NCBI GenBank assembly: GCA_016932495.1
Contig: JAFGCR010000025.1
Coordinates: 1 to 57,278 of the forward strand
Length of the DNA: 57,278 nucleotides
From: Candidatus Peregrinibacteria bacterium
GTDB taxonomy: Bacteria > Patescibacteriota > Gracilibacteria > UM-FILTER-43-11
Reading direction: 5' to 3'
Positions 46,395-55,078 of the stretch are shown here, piece by piece. Each line of letters starts with the position of its first letter. Position 1 is the stretch's first letter. The translations under genes were made by a program, and so were the position numbers. Below the pieces are notes generated by a model. The model ran no database searches, was not told the origin of the DNA, and saw nothing but the letters and a program-made list of their open reading frames with translations.

Positions 46395-46841
46395 TTAAAC
46401 GCGTTTCCTTACGGCCCGGTCGAGCTGCCTTTTCACTTCCCGTTCTCTGATCACATGGCGTTTGTCCGCCTTCTTGCGGCCACGGACCAAGGCGATAAGG
46501 CATTTAGCATAACTCTTTTCTATGAATATGTCAAGTGGTACTACGCTCACCCCCTGAGTGTTTAACTGATTAGCGATTTTTTCGATTTCCCGTTTATTGA
46601 GCAATAACTTCCGGATACGGAAGGGGTCATAATCCGCCTGTTGGGCATAAGAATATTTTGAAATATGCATATTCTTCAAAAACGCCTCCCCCTGCTGGAT
46701 AGTGACATAGGCACCTTTCAGGTTCACTTTTCCCTCGCGGATGGACTTGATCTCAGGGCCGGTAAGCACCATTCCTGCTGTAAACTTCTGCAGGATCTCG
46801 TAATCAAAGTAAGCCTTTTTGTTCTTGTGGATGATCTTCAT
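46395..46841 (-). CDS. smpB: SsrA-binding protein SmpB
   Basis: NKKAYFDYEILQKFTAGMVLTGPEIKSIREGKVNLKGAYV; KKADKRHVIREREVKRQLDRA. Confidence 0.98.
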   Translation of the reverse strand: MKIIHKNKKAYFDYEILQKFTAGMVLTGPEIKSIREGKVNLKGAYVTIQQGEAFLKNMHISKYSYAQQADYDPFRIRKLLLNKREIEKIANQLNTQGVSVVPLDIFIEKSYAKCLIALVRGRKKADKRHVIREREVKRQLDRAVRKRV

Positions 46842-47410
46842 TAATAATTTTCTATTAGGCAGTTGGTATCTTCGGGTTTATACACTTCGCGGGCTTTATT
46901 ATATGGAATATTGTGTTTATAAGCATACAGCACCCTGAATATGCCTGCATGTGTAACCAATAATATATTTTTATCAGAGTATTTTTTTAATAAGCTATCC
47001 ACCGCTTCAATAATCCGCTTGCAGAAATCATGTACCGGTTCAGCCTCCGGAAATTCATTTTCCAGAATCAGTGTGCCTTTTTCGCTCATATACTCAGGAT
47101 ACATTTTTTTAAGATCCTTTTTGGATTTTCCTTCAATACTTCCATAATTCCTCTCACGGAAGGCAGGCTCAATCATAACAGGCAAGCCGATTTTTTTGCC
47201 GATTGCCTCAGCTGTCTCCTTTGCGCGCTTTAGATCACTGGTAATCAGAATATCGATACCTAAATTTTTTACTTTTTCAGCAGCTTCTTCAGCTTGCCGG
47301 CGCCCTGTTTCATTCAGCGGCCGGTCAGTACTGCCCGCTATAATCCCCTGCCGGTTGTAATCCACTTCCCCATGACGTACCAGGAAGAGATTTTTATTGA
47401 ATTGAATCAT
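46841..47410 (-). CDS. Histidine phosphatase family protein
   Basis: LFLVRHGEVDYNRQGIIAGSTDRPLNETGRRQAEE; FRERNYGSIEGKS; LLVTHAGIFRVL. Confidence 0.93.
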   Translation of the reverse strand: MIQFNKNLFLVRHGEVDYNRQGIIAGSTDRPLNETGRRQAEEAAEKVKNLGIDILITSDLKRAKETAEAIGKKIGLPVMIEPAFRERNYGSIEGKSKKDLKKMYPEYMSEKGTLILENEFPEAEPVHDFCKRIIEAVDSLLKKYSDKNILLVTHAGIFRVLYAYKHNIPYNKAREVYKPEDTNCLIENY

Positions 47411-47465
47411 AATTATTTAATGACGGAGAAGAAGGGTTATTCTTGCATTCTCACAGTAAAATTTA

Positions 47466-47556
47466 TGGCGGAAGGGAAGGGATTCGAACCCTTGATACCG
47501 CATAACGGTATACCGCTTTTCGAGAGCGGCGCCTTCAGCCACTCGGCCACCCTTCC
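47466..47556 (-). tRNA. tRNA-Ser(CGA)
   Basis: Acceptor GGAAGGG/CCCTTCC, anticodon loop CTCGAAA, long variable arm, encoded CCA. Confidence 0.95.
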
Positions 47557-47585
47557 TGGTTTTAAAATTTTACAGCTCTGGGGTC

Positions 47586-47624
47586 GCTCCTTCTTATGCG
47601 TGATAAATCACGCATCTACGGAGC
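47586..47624. repeat. Nested hairpin upstream of tRNA-Ser(CGA)
   Basis: GCTCC-TTCTT-ATGCGTGAT-AA-ATCACGCAT-CTAC-GGAGC. Confidence 0.65.
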
Positions 47625-47691
47625 TCCTTTCCAATTGCAAAGAACAGTATGATGAAACCGTCACCAAAACTCAAATCAAAAACGGACAGGC

Positions 47692-48999
47692 TTACCTCCT
47701 GTTTACCTCATATTCTTTAAATAAATCGGCAAACAGTTCCGGAACGAGTTTCATCTCATCGGGCGGGACTACATAAGCAATACGCATCTGCGTCTTCCCC
47801 GGATTTTCTTCACCGGGCTTTGGATTGTAAAAACCATCCATGGGTGAGACCAGCAGGGTCATCGGCTTTCCGTTCACAGCTACGTTTCCTTTCCGGGCGC
47901 AGTAAAGGACAAAATCTTTGGCGTCAAAACCGGGTTTCGCTATTTTCCTCACATCCACCACAGAATAAATGGATGCGTCCGGGCTTGAGATCATGATTCC
48001 CTGCAGTCTTTTTTTCAGTTCTGCCGTGAATTCGACCATTAATTTTTTATAATATTCCCTTTGGTCATGAAACCATTTTCCCAGAGCTTCCGCTTTTTCA
48101 TGGGCTAGGGCCCCAAAAATATACTGGCCGATGGCATTGGGGCATAAGCTGGCGGTATTTTCCGCGACTGCCTTTTCATGAAATTCCTTATTATCGGTAA
48201 CCAGGGCGCCGATCCTTAAACCGCAGCCATTCCAGACTTTAGAAGCGGATTCGATACTGATACGCCGCCCCGTGATGCCCGGCACCTCCGCTTCGGTCAG
48301 CCCCCAGACACTGGAGGTCTTCTGATCGGTGTAATGCAATTCACGGTAGGCCTCATCGCTGATCATCCATAACTGATTTTCCGCGCAGATCCTCCCCAGC
48401 ATGACCATCGTTTCATGATCGCAAAAATGTCCGGTGGGATTGTCATAAGGGATGACCACCATAGCGCCCGGGCGATGTTCCCGGACGATTTTTCTGATCT
48501 CGTTTTCATCCGGCAATGTGAATTTTTCATTTTCCCCGAAAGTCCTTGTGACCGATACGATTCCCCGCCCCAAACGCTCCGCCATGGATTTGTAATTGGT
48601 ATAGGCAGCGTCAATGAGGAGTAAAGGTTCTTTATCAGTGCCCGCAGGGCCGCAGCAGCCGATCACCACCAGCTCCATGGCCTGGGAACCGCCATCGGTG
48701 ATCTGGACATGCAGCCCGCCTGTTTCAAACCCGCTTGCCTTTATGATGTTCAGAAAAGCGTCTCTGGCTTCTTTGGTGCCGACGGTTTCGGTGTACTTGA
48801 CCACTCCATTTTTAAAAGGGCTTTCCGGCGCGTTTAAATGAAACATCCGCTCCTGCATAACAGGATGCATGGGAAGCGATACGTTTCCGATAGCGGTATT
48901 GATAGCCGTCACCCCATCGTTCCTTTTCAAAAACTCGATTTGAGCCAATCGGATCGCTGACGGCGTCCTGGTTTGAAAGTGTGCTGACAGTTTAGACAT
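47692..48999 (-). CDS. PLP-dependent aminotransferase, class I/II
   Basis: VVIPYDNPTGHFCDHETMVMLGRICAENQLWMISDEAYRELHY; SIESASKVWNGCGLRIGALVTDNKEF. Confidence 0.92.
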   Translation of the reverse strand: MSKLSAHFQTRTPSAIRLAQIEFLKRNDGVTAINTAIGNVSLPMHPVMQERMFHLNAPESPFKNGVVKYTETVGTKEARDAFLNIIKASGFETGGLHVQITDGGSQAMELVVIGCCGPAGTDKEPLLLIDAAYTNYKSMAERLGRGIVSVTRTFGENEKFTLPDENEIRKIVREHRPGAMVVIPYDNPTGHFCDHETMVMLGRICAENQLWMISDEAYRELHYTDQKTSSVWGLTEAEVPGITGRRISIESASKVWNGCGLRIGALVTDNKEFHEKAVAENTASLCPNAIGQYIFGALAHEKAEALGKWFHDQREYYKKLMVEFTAELKKRLQGIMISSPDASIYSVVDVRKIAKPGFDAKDFVLYCARKGNVAVNGKPMTLLVSPMDGFYNPKPGEENPGKTQMRIAYVVPPDEMKLVPELFADLFKEYEVNRR

Positions 49000-49080
49000 T
49001 CCGGAGGGAGTTAACTTTAAACCTATTCTACTAAAAAATCAGGAAATATGATACGTTGAATCAGCTTAATAAAACCCTTC

Positions 49081-50430
49081 ATGCTCAAAGAGCGCGTGGC
49101 AGCCTTTATCCGGCATCCCAAAAAATCTTTATTCATCCTCGCCAGTCCGGTGATCGTCGGGATGATCGTGCAGACCCTTTATAATCTTGTGGACACTGCT
49201 TACGTGGGCCGGCTTGGGGCAGAATCGATTGCAGCGCTTACTTTCTCCTTTCCGATCTTTTTCATCCTGATCGCCATCAACGCGGGCATGGCTGCCGGCA
49301 TGGGTTCGCGGATATCACGGTATCTCGGCGAAAACAATAAAACCGCCGCTGAAAACACGGCGATGCACGGATTGCTCATTTCCCTGATTCTGTCTTTTCT
49401 GCTGGTTTTCTTCGGCCATCTTGTTTTAGAGCCTTTATTTTTGCTGCTGGGGGCTAGCGGAAATGTTTTAAAACTGGCGATGGATTACACGTCGATCATC
49501 TTAATGGGGGTCGTTTTTATGCTTCCCGGTTATATTTTAAACAGCATCTTCTCCGCCCAGGGCGATACTAAAACCCCTATGAAAATCCAGATCAGCGCCC
49601 TGATAATCAACATCATCCTTGACCCTATTTTTATATTCGGTTTCGGATTAGGCGTTAAGGGGGCGGCAATCGCGACCGTCATTGCCTTTACCATGGCGCT
49701 TCTGATCGCCATTTACTACATCAAAACTGTTTCTCATCTTCATATCCATACGAGCTCCTATCACTTTTCTCCTTTCATCATCAGAAATATTGTAACGGTC
49801 GGCATCCCCGCCAGTATGGTCATGCTGCTTATGTCCGTCTATATTATGATCATCAACCGGTTTATGGCCCATTTCGGAACGGATTATGTGGCCTCTTTCG
49901 GGCTCGCCAGCCGTCTTGAAAGCGTTGCCGTGCTTCCGGTCGCCGGATTATCCATGGCGCTTCTGACGCTTGTGGGCATCTTTGAAGGCGCAAAACAATA
50001 TCATCTCATCAAATCCATCAGCTGGTTTGCCATAAAGATCAGCGTGCTTGCAACGTCTTTTGTCGGACTCGTGTTCTTTGGATTTCCCTATATTATATTA
50101 AGGATCTTTACCTCAGACCCCACCCTGCTTTCTTTTGGCGGCGCCTATTTAAGAATTGATGTTTTTACTTTTCCGCTCATGGCGGTAACGATGTCGATCA
50201 GCCGGATCATGCAGGGTATGGGATATGGGTTCCCCGGTTTTATGATCAACCTGATCCGCGTTTTTGCCGTTTCTATTCCCCTCGCCTATTTGTTTGTGTT
50301 CATCCTCGGCTATTCTTACCTTTCGGTGGCTGTTGCTATGGTGCTGGGAAGCCTCACGGCCAGCGTTATCGCGGTTTCCTGGCTGGAAATAAAACTGAAG
50401 AAAAAATCGGCTCTTAAGGCTTCATCTTAA
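49081..50430 (+). CDS. MATE family efflux transporter
   Basis: ~12 TM; SPVIVGMIVQTLYNLVDTAYVGRLGAESIAALTFSFP; GYILNSIFSAQGDTKTPMKIQI. Confidence 0.96.
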   Translation: MLKERVAAFIRHPKKSLFILASPVIVGMIVQTLYNLVDTAYVGRLGAESIAALTFSFPIFFILIAINAGMAAGMGSRISRYLGENNKTAAENTAMHGLLISLILSFLLVFFGHLVLEPLFLLLGASGNVLKLAMDYTSIILMGVVFMLPGYILNSIFSAQGDTKTPMKIQISALIINIILDPIFIFGFGLGVKGAAIATVIAFTMALLIAIYYIKTVSHLHIHTSSYHFSPFIIRNIVTVGIPASMVMLLMSVYIMIINRFMAHFGTDYVASFGLASRLESVAVLPVAGLSMALLTLVGIFEGAKQYHLIKSISWFAIKISVLATSFVGLVFFGFPYIILRIFTSDPTLLSFGGAYLRIDVFTFPLMAVTMSISRIMQGMGYGFPGFMINLIRVFAVSIPLAYLFVFILGYSYLSVAVAMVLGSLTASVIAVSWLEIKLKKKSALKASS

Positions 50431-50437
50431 TAAAATA

Positions 50438-50467
50438 AATGGACGGCAGCCGAAAAAGCCTCCGGAA
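50438..50467. repeat. 30-bp perfect direct repeat, copy 1
   Basis: AATGGACGGCAGCCGAAAAAGCCTCCGGAA, also at 50570..50599. Confidence 0.9.
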
Positions 50468-50507
50468 TATACAGAAGTATTTCAGGGTTCGTCATGATAA
50501 TCCGGTT

Positions 50508-50640
50508 CCCCGAAAAATGCGAGGAGGTCTGGAAGAAGGCGCGGGGTATTTTTCGGGGCGGGGCCCCAAAATGGACGGCAGCCGAAAAAGCCTCCGGAAC
50601 AACGTGGGGGAGGATTTACAGGCTAAAGTCCATTTTGGGG
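50508..50640 (-). repeat. tRNA-trailing two-hairpin element, copy 1 (after tRNA-Ser GGA)
   Basis: Reading (-): CCCCAAAATGGAC...GTCCATTTTGGGG (13-bp perfect arms) then CCCCGAAAAAT...ATTTTTCGGGG (11-bp perfect arms); starts right after tRNA CCA. Confidence 0.85.
50570..50599. repeat. 30-bp perfect direct repeat, copy 2
   Basis: Identical to 50438..50467. Confidence 0.9.
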
Positions 50641-50730
50641 TGGCGGAGAGACAGGGATTCGAACCCTGGATACTCTTGCGAGTATACTCGCACTCCAAGC
50701 GAGCGCTTTCGACCACTCAGCCATCTCTCC
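50641..50730 (-). tRNA. tRNA-Ser(GGA)
   Basis: Acceptor GGAGAGA/TCTCTCC, anticodon loop TTGGAGT, long variable arm, encoded CCA. Confidence 0.95.
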
Positions 50731-50816
50731 ATATGAACGGAACAACGAAACGACAATATAACGATGTAACAAAACGATATTTACATCATATTTTACTGAT
50801 CGTTCAGTTACGCAAA

Positions 50817-51008
50817 CTATTTAACCTTTGAAGTCGTGCGTAAACACTTGGCACAGATTTTCATCTTCTTAGTTTTTCCTGTTTTAAAGTCCAGGATCTT
50901 TTTTTCAACCAGATTAGGCAGGAACCGGCGCTTGGTGCGGCGCACGGAATGGCTGACATTGTGGCCGGTCTGGGGACCTTTCCCACATTTTTCACATACT
51001 TGTGCCAT
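50817..51008 (-). CDS. rpmB: Large ribosomal subunit protein bL28
   Basis: [34 protein letters not shown]...[11 protein letters not shown]. Confidence 0.96.
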   Translation of the reverse strand: MAQVCEKCGKGPQTGHNVSHSVRRTKRRFLPNLVEKKILDFKTGKTKKMKICAKCLRTTSKVK

Positions 51009-51169
51009 AAGTTGTCTTTAAAAATTAGCCCACATAAACTATCATTTAGCTATACCCTTGTCAAATCAATCTTACTTCTTAATTTTGAAAACTTGAAAAC
51101 TTGAAAAATATATTAAAAAGTTCAATTATAATTTTATAGTTTTCAAATTTTCAAGTTTTCAAGGTTCTT

Positions 51170-51784
51170 ATGGATATTCTCTATCTTTTAATCGCCCTGG
51201 CTGTCTGCATCTCTGTACATGAGGCGGCCCATGCCTGGATGGCCTACAAGCTTGGCGATCCCACCGCTAAGATGGCCGGACGGATGTCTTTAAACCCGCT
51301 ACGCCATCTGGACCCTTTGGGAACGGTCATGATCTTTATCGCGCATTTTGGCTGGGGCAAGCCGGTACCGTTTAACTATTATAATCTTAAACATCCCCGC
51401 CGGGACGCGGCCCTGATCGCCATTGCCGGCCCCCTTAGTAATTTGCTCACGGCGTTTGTTATCGCTATCCTGTTCAAATACGTCGAAACGATGCCTGCTC
51501 TGCTGATGGGCATATTGCGGGCGACTTTCAGTCTAAGTATCATCCTGTTCCTTTTTAACCTCCTCCCCATTGCCCCTTTAGACGGCTCCAAACTAATCGG
51601 GCTTATTGTGCCGAAATCCAAAGAACAGTGGTATCAGCGCTTTCTGGCGCAAGGCCCGTTCTATCTTATCCTTCTTATTGTGTTCGACCGGCTGCTGGCT
51701 GGTGTGATGGGATTTTCGTTTCTCGGCATTTTTCTTCAGTTCGGTTATGAGTTCACCACCACCCTGATTTTTCTTGCAACCTAA
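51170..51784 (+). CDS. Site-2 protease family (M50) membrane metalloprotease
   Basis: SVHEAAHAWMAYKLGDPTAKMAGRMSLNPLRHLDPLGT; LLPIAPLDGSKLI. Confidence 0.95.
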   Translation: MDILYLLIALAVCISVHEAAHAWMAYKLGDPTAKMAGRMSLNPLRHLDPLGTVMIFIAHFGWGKPVPFNYYNLKHPRRDAALIAIAGPLSNLLTAFVIAILFKYVETMPALLMGILRATFSLSIILFLFNLLPIAPLDGSKLIGLIVPKSKEQWYQRFLAQGPFYLILLIVFDRLLAGVMGFSFLGIFLQFGYEFTTTLIFLAT

Positions 51785-52135
51785 ATGGCTTGAGTACTTT
51801 TTTAGTTCAATGAAATACGGCCTGCTCAGTGTCAAGCTGTGTTTCTTGCAAGTTGTATACATTTTTGGTTCAATGAAAATAACAAAGCATCCTCTCTTAG
51901 TCATGATGCTAAAACAAAAACAAAAGTCTCGAATGTGTTCGCTTAGCTTTGTGTGCTGAATCGGTCATAACATCTATGGGAATGGGTTTTACTTCGTTTA
52001 TAACGAACCGGCCCTTCCCCCTTAAAAAAAGGATCTCAGCATCATGGAGCGAATGGCACATTGGTGCTTTTGTTAAACAATCAGAAAAGTTCGTTTAACT
52101 TTGCTGTCCGCTCGTCCGGAGAGAATAAACTTTTC

Positions 52136-52164
52136 TTGACTTTACCGGGTTAGGTCTGTAATTT
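52136..52164 (+). promoter_or_regulatory. Probable promoter for tRNA-Thr(GGU)-rpmG
   Basis: TTGACT (52136..52141), 17 nt, TAATTT (52159..52164). Confidence 0.5.
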
Positions 52165-52175
52165 ATTTTCTGCCT

Positions 52176-52251
52176 GCCGTTATAGCTCAGTTGGTAGAGC
52201 GCACCCATGGTAAGGGTGAGGTCCCCAGTTCAATCCTGGGTAACGGCTCCA
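52176..52251 (+). tRNA. tRNA-Thr(GGU)
   Basis: Acceptor GCCGTTA/TAACGGC, anticodon loop ATGGTAA, encoded CCA. Confidence 0.94.
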
Positions 52252-52275
52252 CCTTCTATCTTAATCCACTCTCTC

Positions 52276-52452
52276 ATGCCAAGAGGAAAAAACACGAATG
52301 TCTATCTGATCTGCAAGGAATGCAAAATGCAGAACTATAAGACACGGATCAATAAAAAGACCACTGCTAAACTGGAGCACAAAAAATATTGCGCCAAATG
52401 CAATAAGTCCACCCTGCATGCCAGCGGAAGTGAGATTAAACATAGCAGCTAA
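52276..52452 (+). CDS. rpmG: Large ribosomal subunit protein bL33
   Basis: NVYLICKECKMQNYKTRINKKTTAKLEHKKYCAKCNKSTLHAS; start moved from ORF-track start, which overlaps the tRNA. Confidence 0.94.
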   Translation: MPRGKNTNVYLICKECKMQNYKTRINKKTTAKLEHKKYCAKCNKSTLHASGSEIKHSS

Positions 52453-52549
52453 TTCATTTTGCATTTCAGATTTCACATTTCTGAATCAGATGTGACATTC
52501 TTAAGTGGTTAAATCGAATCTGAAATCTGAAATGCAAAATCTGAAATAA

Positions 52550-53971
52550 TCAGGCGCCATCGGCACGGAAGACAACGCCGATGCTTTTTAAAATCAGCTT
52601 GATATCCATCCAGAGTGACCAGTTTTCGATGTAATACACATCCAGCTTCACCTCTTCTTCAAAGTCCAGATTACTGCGGCCGCTGATCTGGGCAAGTCCG
52701 GTCATCCCCGGTTTGATGGCAAACACCTGGTAATGATGGCTTTTGTATTGCTCGATCTCTTCCGGTAAATGCGGGCGCGGGCCCACCAAGCTCATATTTC
52801 CGATCAGCACATTAAAAAGCTGAGGGAGCTCGTCCAGGCTGGTCTTCCTTAAAAACCGGCCCATTTTTGTGACACGGGGATCCTGTTTGATCTTAAACAA
52901 AGGCCCTTTCCGTTCATTGTGGTTTAAAAGGTCCTCTTTTTTCAAATCTGCATCCGCTACCATGGAACGGAATTTATAAACATTAAAAAGCCTGTCCCGG
53001 TGCTGCCGCCGGCTTTTATAGATAACCGGCCCTTTAGAACCCGCTTTGATCCAGATGGCAAGGATGATCCACAGCGGAATAAAAAGGATGATCAAAACCA
53101 GACTCACTAAAATATCAAAAAGGCGCTTGTACACATGTCCCCATCCGTCCAGCGAGGTCTCTTTCAGGCTGACCAGCGGAATATCATCCACCATCTGGAC
53201 CTCGACATTGGTGCGCTGAAGCCGCACTAAATCCGGAATAAAACTGTATTTGATCTGACGGCTCCGGCAGAAGGAATGCAAATCACTGGCTTTCCGGTCT
53301 TTCAGCTGCGGGACTGCCTGGATGATCTCTTCCACGCCGTACTTGTTCACAATCATCTTCAGCTGGTCCAGCGTGCCGACGATCCTGAGCTGGTCTTTTT
53401 TGCGGGAGTAGACCGTTTCATCCAACGCGCCGATTACCTTATAATAACGGTCTTTTTTAATAGATTGATAAAAACGGTCCACCAAAGCGTTCGCCCCTAT
53501 AAAAAGAACACGCCGCTGTCCTACTCCAAAGCGGAGCAGAAAAGACTGGATGACCACGATAAGAATCCGCCCCAGAGACACAAGAAAGATGGCAAAAATC
53601 CAAATGTGCGCCAGAGCAATGCGGGAGAAGAACAACTGATGCACCACCAAAAAGTAGTAAGCGATGATGAACATCAGCCAGGCGGAGACTAAAAAGGTGA
53701 TCTTAAAAAACTCCTTGCTGAACCGATGGGTGATCTTCAGTGAATACAGATGATTGAAAGCGAACAGGATCACTAAAAAAAAGGCGCTGATTACGGCAAG
53801 CCACAGATATTCATCAAAAGGAGGACGGAGTTCAGAGCCGAAAGTGTACTGAACTCCTGGAATCAGATCGGTGATCGGACGCAGATAATAAGCCAGCAGA
53901 AAAGCCGCCATAATGGCAAAATAATCAACCGGCAAACGTAAAGCCCCAAAAATGATTTCCGACCTCTTCAT
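52550..53971 (-). CDS. Exopolysaccharide polyprenyl glycosylphosphotransferase (WbaP/WcaJ-like)
   Basis: Multi-TM N-half; KRLFDILVSLVLIILFIPLWIILAIWIKAGSKGPVIYKSRRQHRDRLFNVYKFRSMVADAD; RKTSLDELPQLFNVLIGNMSLVGPRPHLP. Confidence 0.95.
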   Translation of the reverse strand: MKRSEIIFGALRLPVDYFAIMAAFLLAYYLRPITDLIPGVQYTFGSELRPPFDEYLWLAVISAFFLVILFAFNHLYSLKITHRFSKEFFKITFLVSAWLMFIIAYYFLVVHQLFFSRIALAHIWIFAIFLVSLGRILIVVIQSFLLRFGVGQRRVLFIGANALVDRFYQSIKKDRYYKVIGALDETVYSRKKDQLRIVGTLDQLKMIVNKYGVEEIIQAVPQLKDRKASDLHSFCRSRQIKYSFIPDLVRLQRTNVEVQMVDDIPLVSLKETSLDGWGHVYKRLFDILVSLVLIILFIPLWIILAIWIKAGSKGPVIYKSRRQHRDRLFNVYKFRSMVADADLKKEDLLNHNERKGPLFKIKQDPRVTKMGRFLRKTSLDELPQLFNVLIGNMSLVGPRPHLPEEIEQYKSHHYQVFAIKPGMTGLAQISGRSNLDFEEEVKLDVYYIENWSLWMDIKLILKSIGVVFRADGA

Positions 53972-54028
53972 AACATGAGCTGTTTAGCTGTTTAGGCATT
54001 TAGCAAATACTAAGCTAAACACCTATAT

Positions 54029-54437
54029 GATTTAAATAAACTCATAAGCCGAGTTCTGTCCTGCCAAAACCCGTAAGGGCTAAGGAGGAGTAGTCATCTA
54101 TCTTGTCCCAGATCCTGAAACAAGTTCAGGAGGGATCTAGCAGTTGTAAGGATGGGGCGACGAGCCGCCTCCTTGATCCATCCTTCCATTACAACCTTGC
54201 ATCAGGTGGGGTTTACCACCCCGTTGCGCTTACGCGATCGGGGACCGTGCTGATTATCACGGACGTTTCACCCTTAGCCCCGACGTTACATCGGGGCAGG
54301 TATGGTTTCTGCGGCACTTTCCCTTGCTCCCGATTACTCGGGAACCGGCGCGCGGTTAGCGGCCACCCTGCTCTTGGATGCTCGGACTTTCCTCCCCCGA
54401 AGTACATCGGGGGCGACTACTACGGTTTACTTAAACC
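54029..54437 (-). ncRNA. rnpB: RNase P RNA, bacterial class A
   Basis: Minus strand has GGAGGAAAGTCCGAGCATCC, GGGTGAAACGTCC, GGTAAACCCCACC and 3' GACAGAACTCGGCTTATGAGTTTA; ends pair as a 13-bp P1. Confidence 0.95.
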
Positions 54438-54604
54438 AATAAGCGAAGAATTTATAACATAATTAATTTAATCAGTCCACAATAAAAATGGAATTGATTG
54501 TGATGAATTTTTCGGATACATTGTTGTTTGCGGTGCAGTGTTTCGGTTGAGGAGCGGTTTTTCGCCCGCACCGCGTTACCCGCATCTTTCAGAAGGGAAA
54601 TCCT

Positions 54605-54710
54605 CGGACTTTCAAAAATCTTCTCCGCAGATTTTCAAAAGTCCGTTCTCACTTCGCTGCGGCCCATCGACAAGCTCAGGGCCTTACTCTGTCCGAAACG
54701 GATTTCTCGC
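54605..54710. repeat. Dispersed intergenic repeat B, copy 2
   Basis: ACTTTCAAAAATCTTCTCCGCAGATTTTCAAA...GGCCCATCGACAAGCTCAGGGCC...TCCGAAACGGATTTCTC; compare 40731..40835. Confidence 0.65.
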
Positions 54711-54718
54711 ATCTTCCC

Positions 54719-54794
54719 GCCACCTTAGCTCAGCTGGTAGAGCAACCGCCTTGTAAGCGGTAGGTCGTCGGTTCGAATCCGACAGGTGGCTCCA
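54719..54794 (+). tRNA. tRNA-Thr(UGU)
   Basis: Acceptor GCCACCT/AGGTGGC, anticodon loop CTTGTAA, encoded CCA. Confidence 0.96.
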
Positions 54795-54876
54795 CTTATT
54801 ACAATTGACATGCAACAATTAACATTTGACAGTTTATACAAAGTCAAATGTCACATGTCAGGTGTCAAATGTTCAC

Positions 54877-54953
54877 CGGGGAGTAGCTCAGTTGGCTAGA
54901 GTGCGTGCTTTGGGAGCACGAAGTCGCAGGTTCGAGTCCTGTCTCCCCGACCA
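54877..54953 (+). tRNA. tRNA-Pro(UGG)
   Basis: Acceptor CGGGGAG/CTCCCCG, anticodon loop TTTGGGA, encoded CCA. Confidence 0.96.
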
Positions 54954-55078
54954 CCCCAAAACGGGTCTCCAGCTTGCGAATCATCCTACGCGTTGCTTCG
55001 GAGGCTTTTTCAGCTTACGCCCGCTTTGGGGCCCCTTCCCCGGAAAATACCCCTGGCCAAGCCTCGCATTTTCCGGGG
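54954..55078 (+). repeat. tRNA-trailing two-hairpin element, copy 2 (after tRNA-Pro UGG)
   Basis: CCCCAAAACGGG...CCCGCTTTGGGGCCCC then CCCCGGAAAATACCCC...GCCTCGCATTTTCCGGGG; aligns along its length with 50508..50640 (-). Confidence 0.85.

Noticed and set aside
46395-46841. tmRNA near smpB
   Set aside because: Checked the flanks and the 51785..52135 gap for a tag-peptide ORF and tRNA-like ends; none found.
50439-50831. 130-aa ORF and 50494..50736 / 50492..50716
   Set aside because: Repeat-derived translations through tRNA-Ser; the apparent peptide repeat MDGSRKSLRN reflects the 30-bp direct repeat.
54103-54462. 119-aa ORF
   Set aside because: Lies over RNase P RNA on the opposite strand; spurious.
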